From assembly GCA_014239365.1 (NCBI GenBank), contig JAAZZB010000028.1, forward strand, positions 1-34,167: a DNA stretch of 34,167 bases, read 5' to 3'. The notes under the pieces are model-generated. The model saw only the letters and a list, made by a program, of their open reading frames with translations, was not told the DNA's origin and searched no databases. Positions 7,145 to 14,123 of the stretch are shown here, in pieces; position 1 is the stretch's first letter; each line of letters begins with the position of its first letter. The DNA is from Verrucomicrobiia bacterium. GTDB taxonomy: Bacteria; Verrucomicrobiota; Verrucomicrobiia; Limisphaerales; UBA1100. A program made the position numbers and the translations under genes.

Positions 7145-8554
7145 ATGGGACAGAATTTATATCACAAAGTTTTCGATCGGCATTGCGTGGCGCAATTGGC
7201 TTCGGGGCAGTTTCAGCTTTTTATCGGGCTGCATTTGGTTCACGAGGTTACCTCGCCGCAGGCGTTTGCGATGGTGCGTGAGCAAAACCTCAGCGTGCCG
7301 TTTCCCCAGCGCACCTTCGCCACCGTGGATCACATCATCCCTACCACCGGCGCGGGCCGCCAACGGCCTTTGCAGGATCCGCTCGCCGAGGAGATGCTCC
7401 AGCATATTGAGCAAAACACCGCCGACTTTGGCATCAACTTTTTTTCACCCGAGAAAGGTGAGCAAGGCGTCGTCCACGTCGTCGGCCCCGAGCGCGGCCT
7501 CACGCAGCCGGGGATGACCATCGCGTGCGGCGATTCGCACACCTCCACCCACGGCGCGTTCGGCACGCTTGCGTTTGGCATTGGCACGAGTCAAGTGGCC
7601 GACGTGCTCGCCACGCAAACGCTTGCGATGGCGAAGCTCAAGGTGCGCCGCATTAATTTCACCGGCGCGCTGCAGCCGGGCGTTTATGCAAAGGACGTCG
7701 CGCTTGCTTATATAAACCGCCTCGGCGTCAACGGCGGCGTGGGCTACGCGTACGAGTTCGGCGGCGAGGTCATTGATCGAATGACGATGGAAGAGCGGAT
7801 GACTGTTTGCAATATGTCCATCGAAGGCGGTGCGCGCTGCGGTTATGTGAACCCCGATCAAACCACGTTCGATTACCTCAAAGGCCGCGACTACTGCCCC
7901 GAAGGCGAGGCGTGGGAACGCGCCGTGGCCGATTGGCAAAGCCTCGCCAGCGATGCCGATGCGGATTACGACGACGTCATCGAAATCAAAGGCGAAGACA
8001 TTGAGCCATTCGTCACGTGGGGCATTACGCCTGCGCAATCGGTTGGTGTGGCGCAGGATTTGCCGCAAGTCGATTCCTTCGCCGAGGCCGATCAACTTGT
8101 CGTGCGCGAGGCGTATGAATATATGAGTTTTGAAGAAGGCCAACCCATCGTCGGCACGCCGGTGGATGTCGTCTTCATTGGCTCGTGCACCAACGGGCGG
8201 ATGTCCGATTTGCGCGAAGCGGCGAAATTCGTCAAAGGCAAAAAAGTCGCCGAAGGCGTCCGCGCCCTCGCCGTGCCCGGCTCGCAGGAAGTCGCCCGCC
8301 AAGCCATTGATGAAGGCTTGGATAAAGTTTTTGATGAAGCCGGATTTCAATGGCGCGAAGCCGGCTGCAGTATGTGCCTCGCGATGAATCCGGATCAATT
8401 GTCCGGCAACGAAATCAGCGCCAGCACCTCCAACCGAAATTTCAAAGGCCGCCAAGGCTCGCCCACTGGCCGAACGCTTTTGATGAGCCCCGCGATGGCC
8501 GCCGTCGCCGCGGTTGAAGGGAAGGTGACGGATGTGCGGGAATTTTTAGAATGA
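7145..8554 (+). CDS. leuC: 3-isopropylmalate dehydratase large subunit
   Basis: A 469-residue aconitase-family subunit that, with LeuD, isomerises 2-isopropylmalate to 3-isopropylmalate in leucine synthesis. The [4Fe-4S] ligands are visible as GSCTNGR (Cys348) and CSMC (Cys408, Cys411). [22 protein letters not shown] and NRNFKGRQG are family active-site motifs. Length matches the LeuC family. The ATG at 7145 ([13 protein letters not shown]) fits the family N-terminus. leuD follows after 96 bases. leuA and leuB are not in the window. Confidence 0.97.
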   Translation: MGQNLYHKVFDRHCVAQLASGQFQLFIGLHLVHEVTSPQAFAMVREQNLSVPFPQRTFATVDHIIPTTGAGRQRPLQDPLAEEMLQHIEQNTADFGINFFSPEKGEQGVVHVVGPERGLTQPGMTIACGDSHTSTHGAFGTLAFGIGTSQVADVLATQTLAMAKLKVRRINFTGALQPGVYAKDVALAYINRLGVNGGVGYAYEFGGEVIDRMTMEERMTVCNMSIEGGARCGYVNPDQTTFDYLKGRDYCPEGEAWERAVADWQSLASDADADYDDVIEIKGEDIEPFVTWGITPAQSVGVAQDLPQVDSFAEADQLVVREAYEYMSFEEGQPIVGTPVDVVFIGSCTNGRMSDLREAAKFVKGKKVAEGVRALAVPGSQEVARQAIDEGLDKVFDEAGFQWREAGCSMCLAMNPDQLSGNEISASTSNRNFKGRQGSPTGRTLLMSPAMAAVAAVEGKVTDVREFLE

Positions 8555-8561
8555 CAAGCCA

Positions 8562-8626
8562 CGGACTCGCAAGCTCGTCCCTCCATCGCCGCACCGGAAA
8601 AATGGAGGGACGAGCTCGCGAGTCCG
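8562..8626. repeat. 25-bp near-perfect inverted repeat in the leuC-leuD gap
   Basis: Arms 8562-8586 (cggactcgcaagctcgtccc, then tccat) and 8602-8626 differ at one position and enclose a 15-base loop. There is no T-tract, so it is not a classical terminator. Inside an mRNA it would fold into a strong hairpin that could set the leuC:leuD ratio or protect one half from decay. Confidence 0.85.
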
Positions 8627-8650
8627 CCCAATGAAATCTGACGAACCAAA

Positions 8651-9259
8651 ATGGCAGACAACACAGTCACCCAAATCACCGGCAGCGGCATTCCGCTGCG
8701 CGGCAATGACATCGACACGGATCGCATCGTCCCCGCGCGGTTTTTGAAATGCGTCACCTTCGACGGCATTGGCGAGCACGCGTTTGCCGATGACATCAAA
8801 GGCCTCGCCGCTAAAGGCGAGACGCATCCTTTCGCCGACGCCCGTTTTGCCAACGCTGCTGTGCTTGTCGCCAATCAAAATTTTGGCTGCGGTTCCAGTC
8901 GCGAGCACGCGCCGCAATCGCTCCAGCGCTGGGGCATTCGCGCCATCATCGCCGAGAGCTACAGCGAAATTTTTTATGGCAACTGCGTCTCGCTCGCCAT
9001 CCCGTGTTTCACTGCCGATCACGAAACCTGCGCGAAACTACAGGACGCCATCGAGAACAACCCCGAAGGCAAACTCACATTGGACATCGCCGCCGCCTCC
9101 GCCACCGGCCCTTGCGGCACCGTCTCCCTCCAAATCCAATCCGGCGCTCAAGGCCAGCTATTGGATGGCTCCTGGAATGCCCGCGCCGGTTTGTTGGAAA
9201 ACCTCGCCGACGCCAAGGCGGTTGCGAAAAAATTGCCCTACGTTTCCAACTACGCGTAG
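8651..9259 (+). CDS. leuD: 3-isopropylmalate dehydratase small subunit
   Basis: A 202-residue partner of LeuC that supplies the swivel domain of the isopropylmalate isomerase. DIDTDRIVPARF near residue 20 and FGCGSSREHAPQSL around residues 78-91 are the diagnostic small-subunit motifs. ESYSEIFYGNC follows, as in LeuD. The length is normal for the proteobacterial-type small subunit. The start ATG 8651 gives MADNTVTQITG, then the conserved region. It lies 96 bases after leuC, separated by the hairpin at 8562-8626, and is probably co-transcribed with it. Confidence 0.96.
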   Translation: MADNTVTQITGSGIPLRGNDIDTDRIVPARFLKCVTFDGIGEHAFADDIKGLAAKGETHPFADARFANAAVLVANQNFGCGSSREHAPQSLQRWGIRAIIAESYSEIFYGNCVSLAIPCFTADHETCAKLQDAIENNPEGKLTLDIAAASATGPCGTVSLQIQSGAQGQLLDGSWNARAGLLENLADAKAVAKKLPYVSNYA

Positions 9260-9279
9260 GCCAAAACGCACAAAACCAA

Positions 9280-9331
9280 GACACAGATTGCACGGATTTT
9301 TTAATCTGTGAAAATCCGTGCAATCTGTGTC
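9280..9331. repeat. 21-bp perfect inverted repeat, family D (acacagattgcacggat)
   Basis: Arms 9280-9300 and 9311-9331 are exact complements with a ten-base loop. The element is just after leuD and could terminate leuCD transcription. Related pieces (ccgtgaaatccgta at 14047-14060, gattttcacgatg at 21347-21359) suggest a wider family. Confidence 0.85.
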
Positions 9332-9338
9332 AAAAAAT

Positions 9339-9360
9339 GGGGCGAGGTGGAACTCGCCCC
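9339..9360. repeat. Small hairpin, family E copy 1 (ggggcgag-gtggaa-ctcgcccc)
   Basis: It has a perfect 8-bp stem with loop gtggaa. A sister element with the same loop (gggcaag-gtggaa-cttgccc) lies at 17673-17692. Both sit shortly upstream of a gene start. Confidence 0.75.
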
Positions 9361-9378
9361 TTCCGCCTTACCTTTGGC

Positions 9379-9407
9379 TTGGCACGCGCTCTACATTTCC
9401 CTAACTT
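9379..9407 (+). promoter_or_regulatory. Candidate promoter of the ABC transporter operon
   Basis: TTGGCA (9379-9384) and TAACTT (9402-9407) are 17 bases apart, with only 8 bases to the ATG at 9416. This predicts a leaderless or nearly leaderless mRNA. Confidence 0.4.
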
Positions 9408-9415
9408 TCGCGCGG

Positions 9416-10342
9416 ATGTCTGACGCGATTATTGAGTGTAGTGGGGTGACCAAACTTTTTGGTGACTTTGCCGCGTTGAATAATGTTTCGCTCAGTGTAT
9501 CGCCGGGCACGATTGGGTTGCTCGGGCCCAATGGCGCGGGGAAAAGCACGCTCATCAAATGTTTGTTGCAATTGCATCCCATCACGATGGGCGATGCGCG
9601 GCTTTTGGGGCGCGATGTGGGCAGTGAGGGCCGCGAGATTCGCACGCGCGTGGGCTACGCGCCGGAACAGGATTGCCTAATCTCGGGGATGCTCGGCTGC
9701 GAATACGTGACGTATTGCGCGCAGCTCAACGGGTTGCCGTTCAAGGAGGCGCGGCAGCGGGCGCATGAGATGCTCGATTTTGTGGGCATGGGGCAGGAGC
9801 GTTATCGCGCGGTGGATACGTATTCCACGGGAATGAAACAGCGCGTCAAACTCGCCCAAGCGATCGTGCACGATCCGGAATTGGTTTTTCTTGATGAACC
9901 CACCAACGGCCTCGACCCGCGCGGGCGTGAGCAAATTCTGCAGCTCGTGGAGAGCCTTTGGAAGCAGCACCAAATTTCAGTGATCCTCTCCTCGCATTTG
10001 TTGCAGGACGTGGATCGCATTTGCGGCGAGATCATTATCATCGCTCGCGGCGAGGTGTTGGTGCAGGACACCTTGAAAAATCTCAAAGCCCGCCGCGCGG
10101 GGATTGCTGAGTTGGTGGTGGAAGGCGAACACAGCCGCGTGCTGGAAGTGCTCCACGCGAATGAGTGCACTGCCGAACTGGAATCCAACGGACACATCAC
10201 CGTGCGGCACGGGCGCGAAAGTCTCACGCCGGTTTTGAAATTTCTGCGCGAAGAAGGCGTGCGCCCCATCGAGGCGTTGCCCAGCCCCAATGCTTTGGAG
10301 GAGGTTTTCCTTCAAGCCCTCTCGACTCATGGCCCTGATTGA
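9416..10342 (+). CDS. ABC transporter ATP-binding protein (first pair)
   Basis: A 308-residue ATPase subunit. Walker A GPNGAGKST is at residues 37-45, the signature YSTGMKQRVK near 136-145, and Walker B LVFLDEP at 156-162, followed by the H-loop SSHLLQDVDRI. The C-terminal extension is typical of CcmA/NatA-type ATPases that drive ABC-2 exporters. ATG 9416 (MSDAIIECSG) begins immediately before the domain; upstream in-frame sequence comes from the repeats. The stop lies 14 bases inside the next gene, so translation is coupled to the permease. The exported substrate is unknown. Confidence 0.93.
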   Translation: MSDAIIECSGVTKLFGDFAALNNVSLSVSPGTIGLLGPNGAGKSTLIKCLLQLHPITMGDARLLGRDVGSEGREIRTRVGYAPEQDCLISGMLGCEYVTYCAQLNGLPFKEARQRAHEMLDFVGMGQERYRAVDTYSTGMKQRVKLAQAIVHDPELVFLDEPTNGLDPRGREQILQLVESLWKQHQISVILSSHLLQDVDRICGEIIIIARGEVLVQDTLKNLKARRAGIAELVVEGEHSRVLEVLHANECTAELESNGHITVRHGRESLTPVLKFLREEGVRPIEALPSPNALEEVFLQALSTHGPD

Positions 10343-11336
10343 TTCCAGCTACACCCATCGCGATGGCGAAACGCGCGGCATCGGCTATCGCCGTTGGGTG
10401 ATTGCGCAAGCCACGCTCACGGCGTGCCTCAAAGTGAAGGGGATGCGTTGGGTGGTGTGGACGTGTTGGATTTACGCGCTGTTGCAGGGGGTGTTTCTGT
10501 TTGGGTTCGGGCAGTTGATGGTTGAGAACAGCGCGGTGTCCGACTTCATTACGGAAGATTTGGATCTCTTCAAATCCTTCGCGCCAATGTTCCGGGAATG
10601 GGCGGCTGATAATCCGCGCATTGCAATTGGCATGACGTACAACATGTTCTTTTATTTGTTCACAGGCGCGATCGTATCTTCGCTCACGCTTTCGCTCGTG
10701 GCATTGGGGATGGCCATCCCGCGGCTGATCACCAGCGATCTATCCAGCCGCGCGATCACGATTTATTCGTCGAAAGCCGTGAGCCGGTTTGATTATTGCC
10801 TGGGCAAATTCGCCGGCGTGCTGCTGCTGCTCACGCTCACGTGGCTCGGGCCAACGCTGGCCACGTGGATGATGGGAAATTTAATGGCGCCGGAAGTCTC
10901 GTTCTTTTGGCACACCGCACCGGCATTGCTGCATTCGGTGGCGTTCGTGGGATTGGGTATGGTGATTTTGGGGCTGATGGCACTGGGCATTTCGGCGATG
11001 ACCTCCAGCCCGCGAATGGCCACGGCGCATTGGGTGGGATTGCTGCTAATGGGCGTGGTGCTCTCGGGCATCGGTATGGGCTCCAAAAATTATTGGCTGC
11101 AATACCTGAGCTTTTGGTTCGACCTTGAATTATTGCAGCGGAGCATTTTCGACATCGGCGGTGACTTTAAAGAATTGGGCGACAAATATCCGGGCTTCAC
11201 AGAAATGGGCCTCATCAAAACCATCAAAACGCGCCTGGCATTGACGGCTGAAAATGTCTCGGCCGCTCTCGCGTGCCTTAGCTTTTTATGCGCCGGCGCG
11301 TTGGTGATACTTTACAAAAAGGTGAAACCGGAATGA
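10329..11336 (+). CDS. ABC-2 type transporter permease (first pair)
   Basis: A 335-residue integral membrane protein with about six hydrophobic segments: near residues 40-60 (WVVWTCWIYALLQGVFLFGF), two in the NMFFYLFTGAIVSS region, then VLLLLTLTWLGPTLATW, VAFVGLGMVILGLMAL, WVGLLLMGVVLSGIG and a C-terminal CLSFLCAGALVILY. This is the usual layout of ABC-2 permeases. A short cytoplasmic N-terminus (MALIDSSYTHRDGETRG) precedes the first helix. It overlaps the upstream ATPase gene by 14 bases and the next ATPase gene by 4 bases (ATGA), so all are one operon. Confidence 0.88.
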   Translation: MALIDSSYTHRDGETRGIGYRRWVIAQATLTACLKVKGMRWVVWTCWIYALLQGVFLFGFGQLMVENSAVSDFITEDLDLFKSFAPMFREWAADNPRIAIGMTYNMFFYLFTGAIVSSLTLSLVALGMAIPRLITSDLSSRAITIYSSKAVSRFDYCLGKFAGVLLLLTLTWLGPTLATWMMGNLMAPEVSFFWHTAPALLHSVAFVGLGMVILGLMALGISAMTSSPRMATAHWVGLLLMGVVLSGIGMGSKNYWLQYLSFWFDLELLQRSIFDIGGDFKELGDKYPGFTEMGLIKTIKTRLALTAENVSAALACLSFLCAGALVILYKKVKPE

Positions 11337-12283
11337 GCACCGTCCCGGTCATCCAAGCCACTGAGCTGAGCCGTTGGTACGGCATCGTGATGGGGCTCAA
11401 CAACATCAGCTTCGACATCGGCCCGGGGCTCACCGGCTTGGTCGGCCCCAACGGCGCGGGCAAAAGCACGCTCATCAAAATCATCACCGGCCAGTTGCGT
11501 CCCAGTGACGGCGCGCTCACGGTGTTTGGCGTGCAGCCGTGGAACAATCCCGACGTGTTGCGCGAGATTGGTTTTTGCCCGGAAGACGATGCACTTCCGG
11601 ATCGATTGAAGGCCCGCACGTGGCTGCGTGGCATGGCGATGCTCTCGGGCATCGCGCCTTCCGCCGCGCCGGATCACGTGGACGCCATTCTCGATCGCGT
11701 GAAGCTTGATCGCGTGCATTGGGAAAAACCGCTCGGCCAATTTTCCAAAGGCATGCGCCAACGCGTGAAGCTCGCCCAAGCGCTGCTGCATCATCCGCGT
11801 CTGCTGGTTTTGGATGAACCGATGAATGGCCTCGACCCGATGGGGCGGCAGGAGGTGCAGCGCATTCTCAAACAACTCGCCGCCGAAGGCACCACGGTGC
11901 TCATCAGTAGCCATATTTTGCACGAGCTGGAAGCGTTGTGTCCGGAGATTTTGATTTTGAATTGGGGCCGCGTCATCGCCAGCGGCAGCCAGCTCGCGCT
12001 CCAACGCCGCCTGCAAGGCACCGAGGCAAACCTTCACATCCGCTGCAGCGATCCCGCGCGCTTCACTCGCATCCTCTTCGAGGCCGACTTGCTGTTGGGC
12101 TTCGATAGCACTGGCAATGATGGCGACGATGGTAATGAAGGCGGGCTGGATTTGCGTGTGAAAGATCCGCAGCGCTTCAGCGATTCGCTCGTCGATTTGT
12201 TGACCGACAACAACATTGCCCTGCACGAACTGCGCAGCCGCGACCGATCGCTGCATGATATTTTTGAAAAGATGACTGAATGA
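11333..12283 (+). CDS. ABC transporter ATP-binding protein (second pair)
   Basis: A 316-residue ATPase. Walker A GPNGAGKST is at residues 38-46, signature FSKGMRQRVK at 137-146 and Walker B LLVLDEP at 157-163, with H-loop SSHILHELE. It resembles the first ATPase but is clearly diverged, with QLSRW/ELSRWYG in place of TKLFG and a shorter linker. An acidic low-complexity insert (GNDGDDGNEGG, around residues 262-272) is unusual. The ATGA overlap with the previous permease and with the following permease shows tight coupling. Two ATPases with two permeases may form one heteromeric exporter or two exporters. Confidence 0.92.
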   Translation: MSTVPVIQATELSRWYGIVMGLNNISFDIGPGLTGLVGPNGAGKSTLIKIITGQLRPSDGALTVFGVQPWNNPDVLREIGFCPEDDALPDRLKARTWLRGMAMLSGIAPSAAPDHVDAILDRVKLDRVHWEKPLGQFSKGMRQRVKLAQALLHHPRLLVLDEPMNGLDPMGRQEVQRILKQLAAEGTTVLISSHILHELEALCPEILILNWGRVIASGSQLALQRRLQGTEANLHIRCSDPARFTRILFEADLLLGFDSTGNDGDDGNEGGLDLRVKDPQRFSDSLVDLLTDNNIALHELRSRDRSLHDIFEKMTE

Positions 12284-13071
12284 GCCAGGATCCTTCCATA
12301 TTGCCCGCAGTAAATTTTGGCGGTGCCTTGCGCGGCATGTGGGCGCTTGTGTGGGCGCAGCGTTGCACCACCGGTACGTTTGTCCGCTGGGGACTCGGCG
12401 CGTGCGCGCTCGGATTTCTGATGCTGCTCACCATCCAAAGCGGGGAGGAAAAAGGATGGCTCGGCTGGGTGATCGGTTTTTATATTCAGTTTCTCATCCC
12501 GCTCACCTGCCTCAATGTGTGTGGCTCAATGATTCGCGCCGAGGTGCAGGCCAACACGCTGAGCTTTTTGTGTACCCGCCCGCTGCGACGGCACACGCTG
12601 TTTTTGCTGCAATACCTTTGCCACGTGTTTTGGTTGCAGATAATTTTTTTCGGCGGCACGCTTGGCCTCTTCGCACTCGGCATCGTGAAGCAAGCGGAAG
12701 GACTCGGCGCGCTGTTGCCCACGATGTTGCTCACTCAATTCCTCGCCATCCTTGCCTGGAGCGCGCTTTCTGCACTGCTCGGTTTATTGCACCAACGCTT
12801 CGTGGTCATTGGCATTCTTTATTGGCTCATCGTGGAGGTCGGCCTCGGCATGGTGGAAACCAGCAACATCAATCAACTGTCCATCCTTCGCCACATCCAC
12901 ACCTTGCTGGCGCAAAACGAAATGGTCGCCGATATGTTTGTCCGGCAGATCGCTGATGCGCCGGTATCTGCCGCATTTGTGCTGGGCGGGGCCACGGTAT
13001 TTTTCCTCGCCGCGGGTGCCGCGCTGTTTACCTACCGCGAATACCTCCCTTCGCAGGAAGCCGGCCAATGA
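12280..13071 (+). CDS. ABC-2 type transporter permease (second pair)
   Basis: A 263-residue membrane protein with about six hydrophobic helices (WGLGACALGFLMLLTI near residue 37, WVIGFYIQFLIPLTCL, CHVFWLQIIFFGGTLGLFAL, LLTQFLAILAWSALSALLGLL, FVVIGILYWLIVEVGLG and a C-terminal AAFVLGGATVFFLAAGAALF). The SFLCTRPLRR segment between helices resembles the cytoplasmic loop of NosY/ABC-2 permeases that contacts the ATPase. It starts with ATGA on the stop of the ATPase gene and ends with ATGA on the start of arsC2, so it is the fourth gene of a five-gene operon. Confidence 0.87.
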   Translation: MSQDPSILPAVNFGGALRGMWALVWAQRCTTGTFVRWGLGACALGFLMLLTIQSGEEKGWLGWVIGFYIQFLIPLTCLNVCGSMIRAEVQANTLSFLCTRPLRRHTLFLLQYLCHVFWLQIIFFGGTLGLFALGIVKQAEGLGALLPTMLLTQFLAILAWSALSALLGLLHQRFVVIGILYWLIVEVGLGMVETSNINQLSILRHIHTLLAQNEMVADMFVRQIADAPVSAAFVLGGATVFFLAAGAALFTYREYLPSQEAGQ

Positions 13072-13406
13072 TCATTTACCACAACCCCCGCTGCTCCAAA
13101 AGCCGACAAGCCCTCGCGCTCCTTCGCGAAAACGGCGTGGAACCCGAAGTCATCGAATACCTCAAAACGCCGCCCACCAAAACCACCCTGCGCAGTTTGC
13201 TAAAAAAGCTAAACCTCTCCGCCCACGAAATCCTCCGCACCAAAGAAGATCAATACGCCGATTGCAACCTCTCGCCCCACTCCACCCAAGCCGAGCTCCT
13301 CACTGCCATCGCAGCGAACCCCATCCTCCTCGAACGCCCCATCATCATCAAAGGTAACCGCGCCGTCATCGGCCGACCGCCCGAGAATGTGAAGGCATTG
13401 CTCTAA
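13068..13406 (+). CDS. Arsenate reductase, glutaredoxin type (ArsC/YffB family)
   Basis: A 112-residue thioredoxin-fold protein. HNPRCSKSR (residues 5-13) carries the H-x3-C-x3-R active site with Cys9 of the glutaredoxin-coupled ArsC family. EYLKTPPTKTTLRSLLKKL and NPILLERPIIIKGNRAVIGRP match the family's second half, where an arginine after ER-P binds the arsenate or glutathione adduct. It is unrelated in fold to the ArsC at 512-964. Its ATG overlaps the permease stop (ATGA), so it is translationally coupled to the ABC operon. Some ArsC-like family members (YffB, Spx) are not arsenate reductases, so the substrate is likely but not certain. Confidence 0.85.
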   Translation: MIIYHNPRCSKSRQALALLRENGVEPEVIEYLKTPPTKTTLRSLLKKLNLSAHEILRTKEDQYADCNLSPHSTQAELLTAIAANPILLERPIIIKGNRAVIGRPPENVKALL

Positions 13407-13488
13407 CCACAGAAAACACGGAGAAAAACCCAAATTGGGATTTGGCCCTTGGCCACTCACCCCTCTGTGCTCCCTGTGCCTCTGTGGT
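13406..13488. repeat. Interspersed repeat, family F copy 1 (accacag...ctgtggt)
   Basis: The left part accacagaaaacacggag (13406-13423) and right part ctctgtgctccctgtgcctctgtggt (13463-13488) form an imperfect inverted repeat. A better copy is at 19154-19224. It starts on the last base of the arsC stop codon and could end the ABC operon transcript. Confidence 0.75.
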
Positions 13489-13613
13489 AAAAATCATTTG
13501 CCCCAAACTTCGATTCAATAAACACCTTAAAATCAATGAACGTTTTTCGATTGCATTAACTAAAAAAGTGATAGAGCATCCGCCAACCCAAAACCTCAAA
13601 CGGGAAAAAAACT

Positions 13614-13964
13614 ATGGCACAACCAGAAAAGAAAAAACCAGGCCGCCCAAAGGGCAGCAAAAACAAGGCTAAAAAACCGGGCCGTCCAAAGGGCAGCACG
13701 AACAAAAAGCCGGGCCGCCCAAAAGGCAGCAAAAACAAGGCTAAAAAACCGGGCCGTCCAAAGGGCAGCACGAACAAAAAGCCGGGCCCTCCAAAGGGCA
13801 GCACGAACAAAAAGCCGGGCCGTCCAAAGGGTACTAAGCTCCAGGCTTCTAGCGCTACTCGCACCGTGACCATTCCGGCTTCACTGGCCGATAAAATCCA
13901 GGGCTTAACCCTGCTTGGCAAAGGCGGCGATATTGAATCCGCACTGGACAAGTTGATTAGATAA
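13614..13964 (+). CDS. AT-hook DNA-binding protein (KPGRPKGS repeats)
   Basis: A 116-residue, very basic protein. Five GRP-core AT-hooks (cores at residues 10, 23, 33, 46 and 69) plus one altered GPP copy (58) lie in Lys-rich linkers of the KNKAKK and TNKK type. AT-hooks bind the minor groove of AT-rich DNA. The C-terminal part (TVTIPASLADKIQGLTLLGKGGDIESALDKLIR region, 84-116) looks like a short folded helical module, perhaps for dimerisation. The protein is likely a nucleoid-associated or regulatory factor. Part of the repeat block is a 72-base tandem duplication, so copy number may vary between strains. It is monocistronic, with a strong terminator 44 bases after the stop. No clear Shine-Dalgarno site is present. 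Confidence 0.85.
   Translation: MAQPEKKKPGRPKGSKNKAKKPGRPKGSTNKKPGRPKGSKNKAKKPGRPKGSTNKKPGPPKGSTNKKPGRPKGTKLQASSATRTVTIPASLADKIQGLTLLGKGGDIESALDKLIR
13653..13796 (+). repeat. Two tandem 72-bp coding repeats in the AT-hook gene
   Basis: Bases 13653-13724 and 13725-13796 have their first 64 positions identical and differ at three of 72. Each codes 24 residues with two hooks. One of the differences makes the GPP variant. A further partial copy follows to about 13830. Confidence 0.9.
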
Positions 13965-14007
13965 CTCTGACGCGAAAAACAGTAGTTCGACGTAAGTCTG
14001 TTTTATG

Positions 14008-14033
14008 CCGCCCTGCAACGGGCGGTTTTTTTT
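14008..14033 (+). terminator. Rho-independent terminator after the AT-hook gene
   Basis: The stem ccgccc / gggcgg with a six-base loop (tgcaac) is followed by eight T. It is the clearest intrinsic terminator in the window. Confidence 0.85.
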
Positions 14034-14084
14034 GTCAAAAAATAATCCGTGAAATCCGTATCACACCATTTACCAAGCCGGGAC

Positions 14085-14113
14085 TTGCCTCGCTTAACTT
14101 TACCCGCCACACT
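14085..14113 (+). promoter_or_regulatory. Candidate promoter of sulfatase 1
   Basis: TTGCCT (14085-14090), 17 bases, then CACACT (14108-14113), 10 bases before the ATG at 14124. The second sulfatase has the same hexamers and spacing (17687-17715), which raises confidence. Confidence 0.4.
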
Positions 14114-14123
14114 TTCTCCATCT

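Noticed and set aside
13556..13951. Minus-strand frame with repeated PFGRPGFL units opposite the AT-hook gene.
   Set aside because: It is the antisense of the AT-hook repeats; the plus strand has the biologically sensible protein and a terminator.
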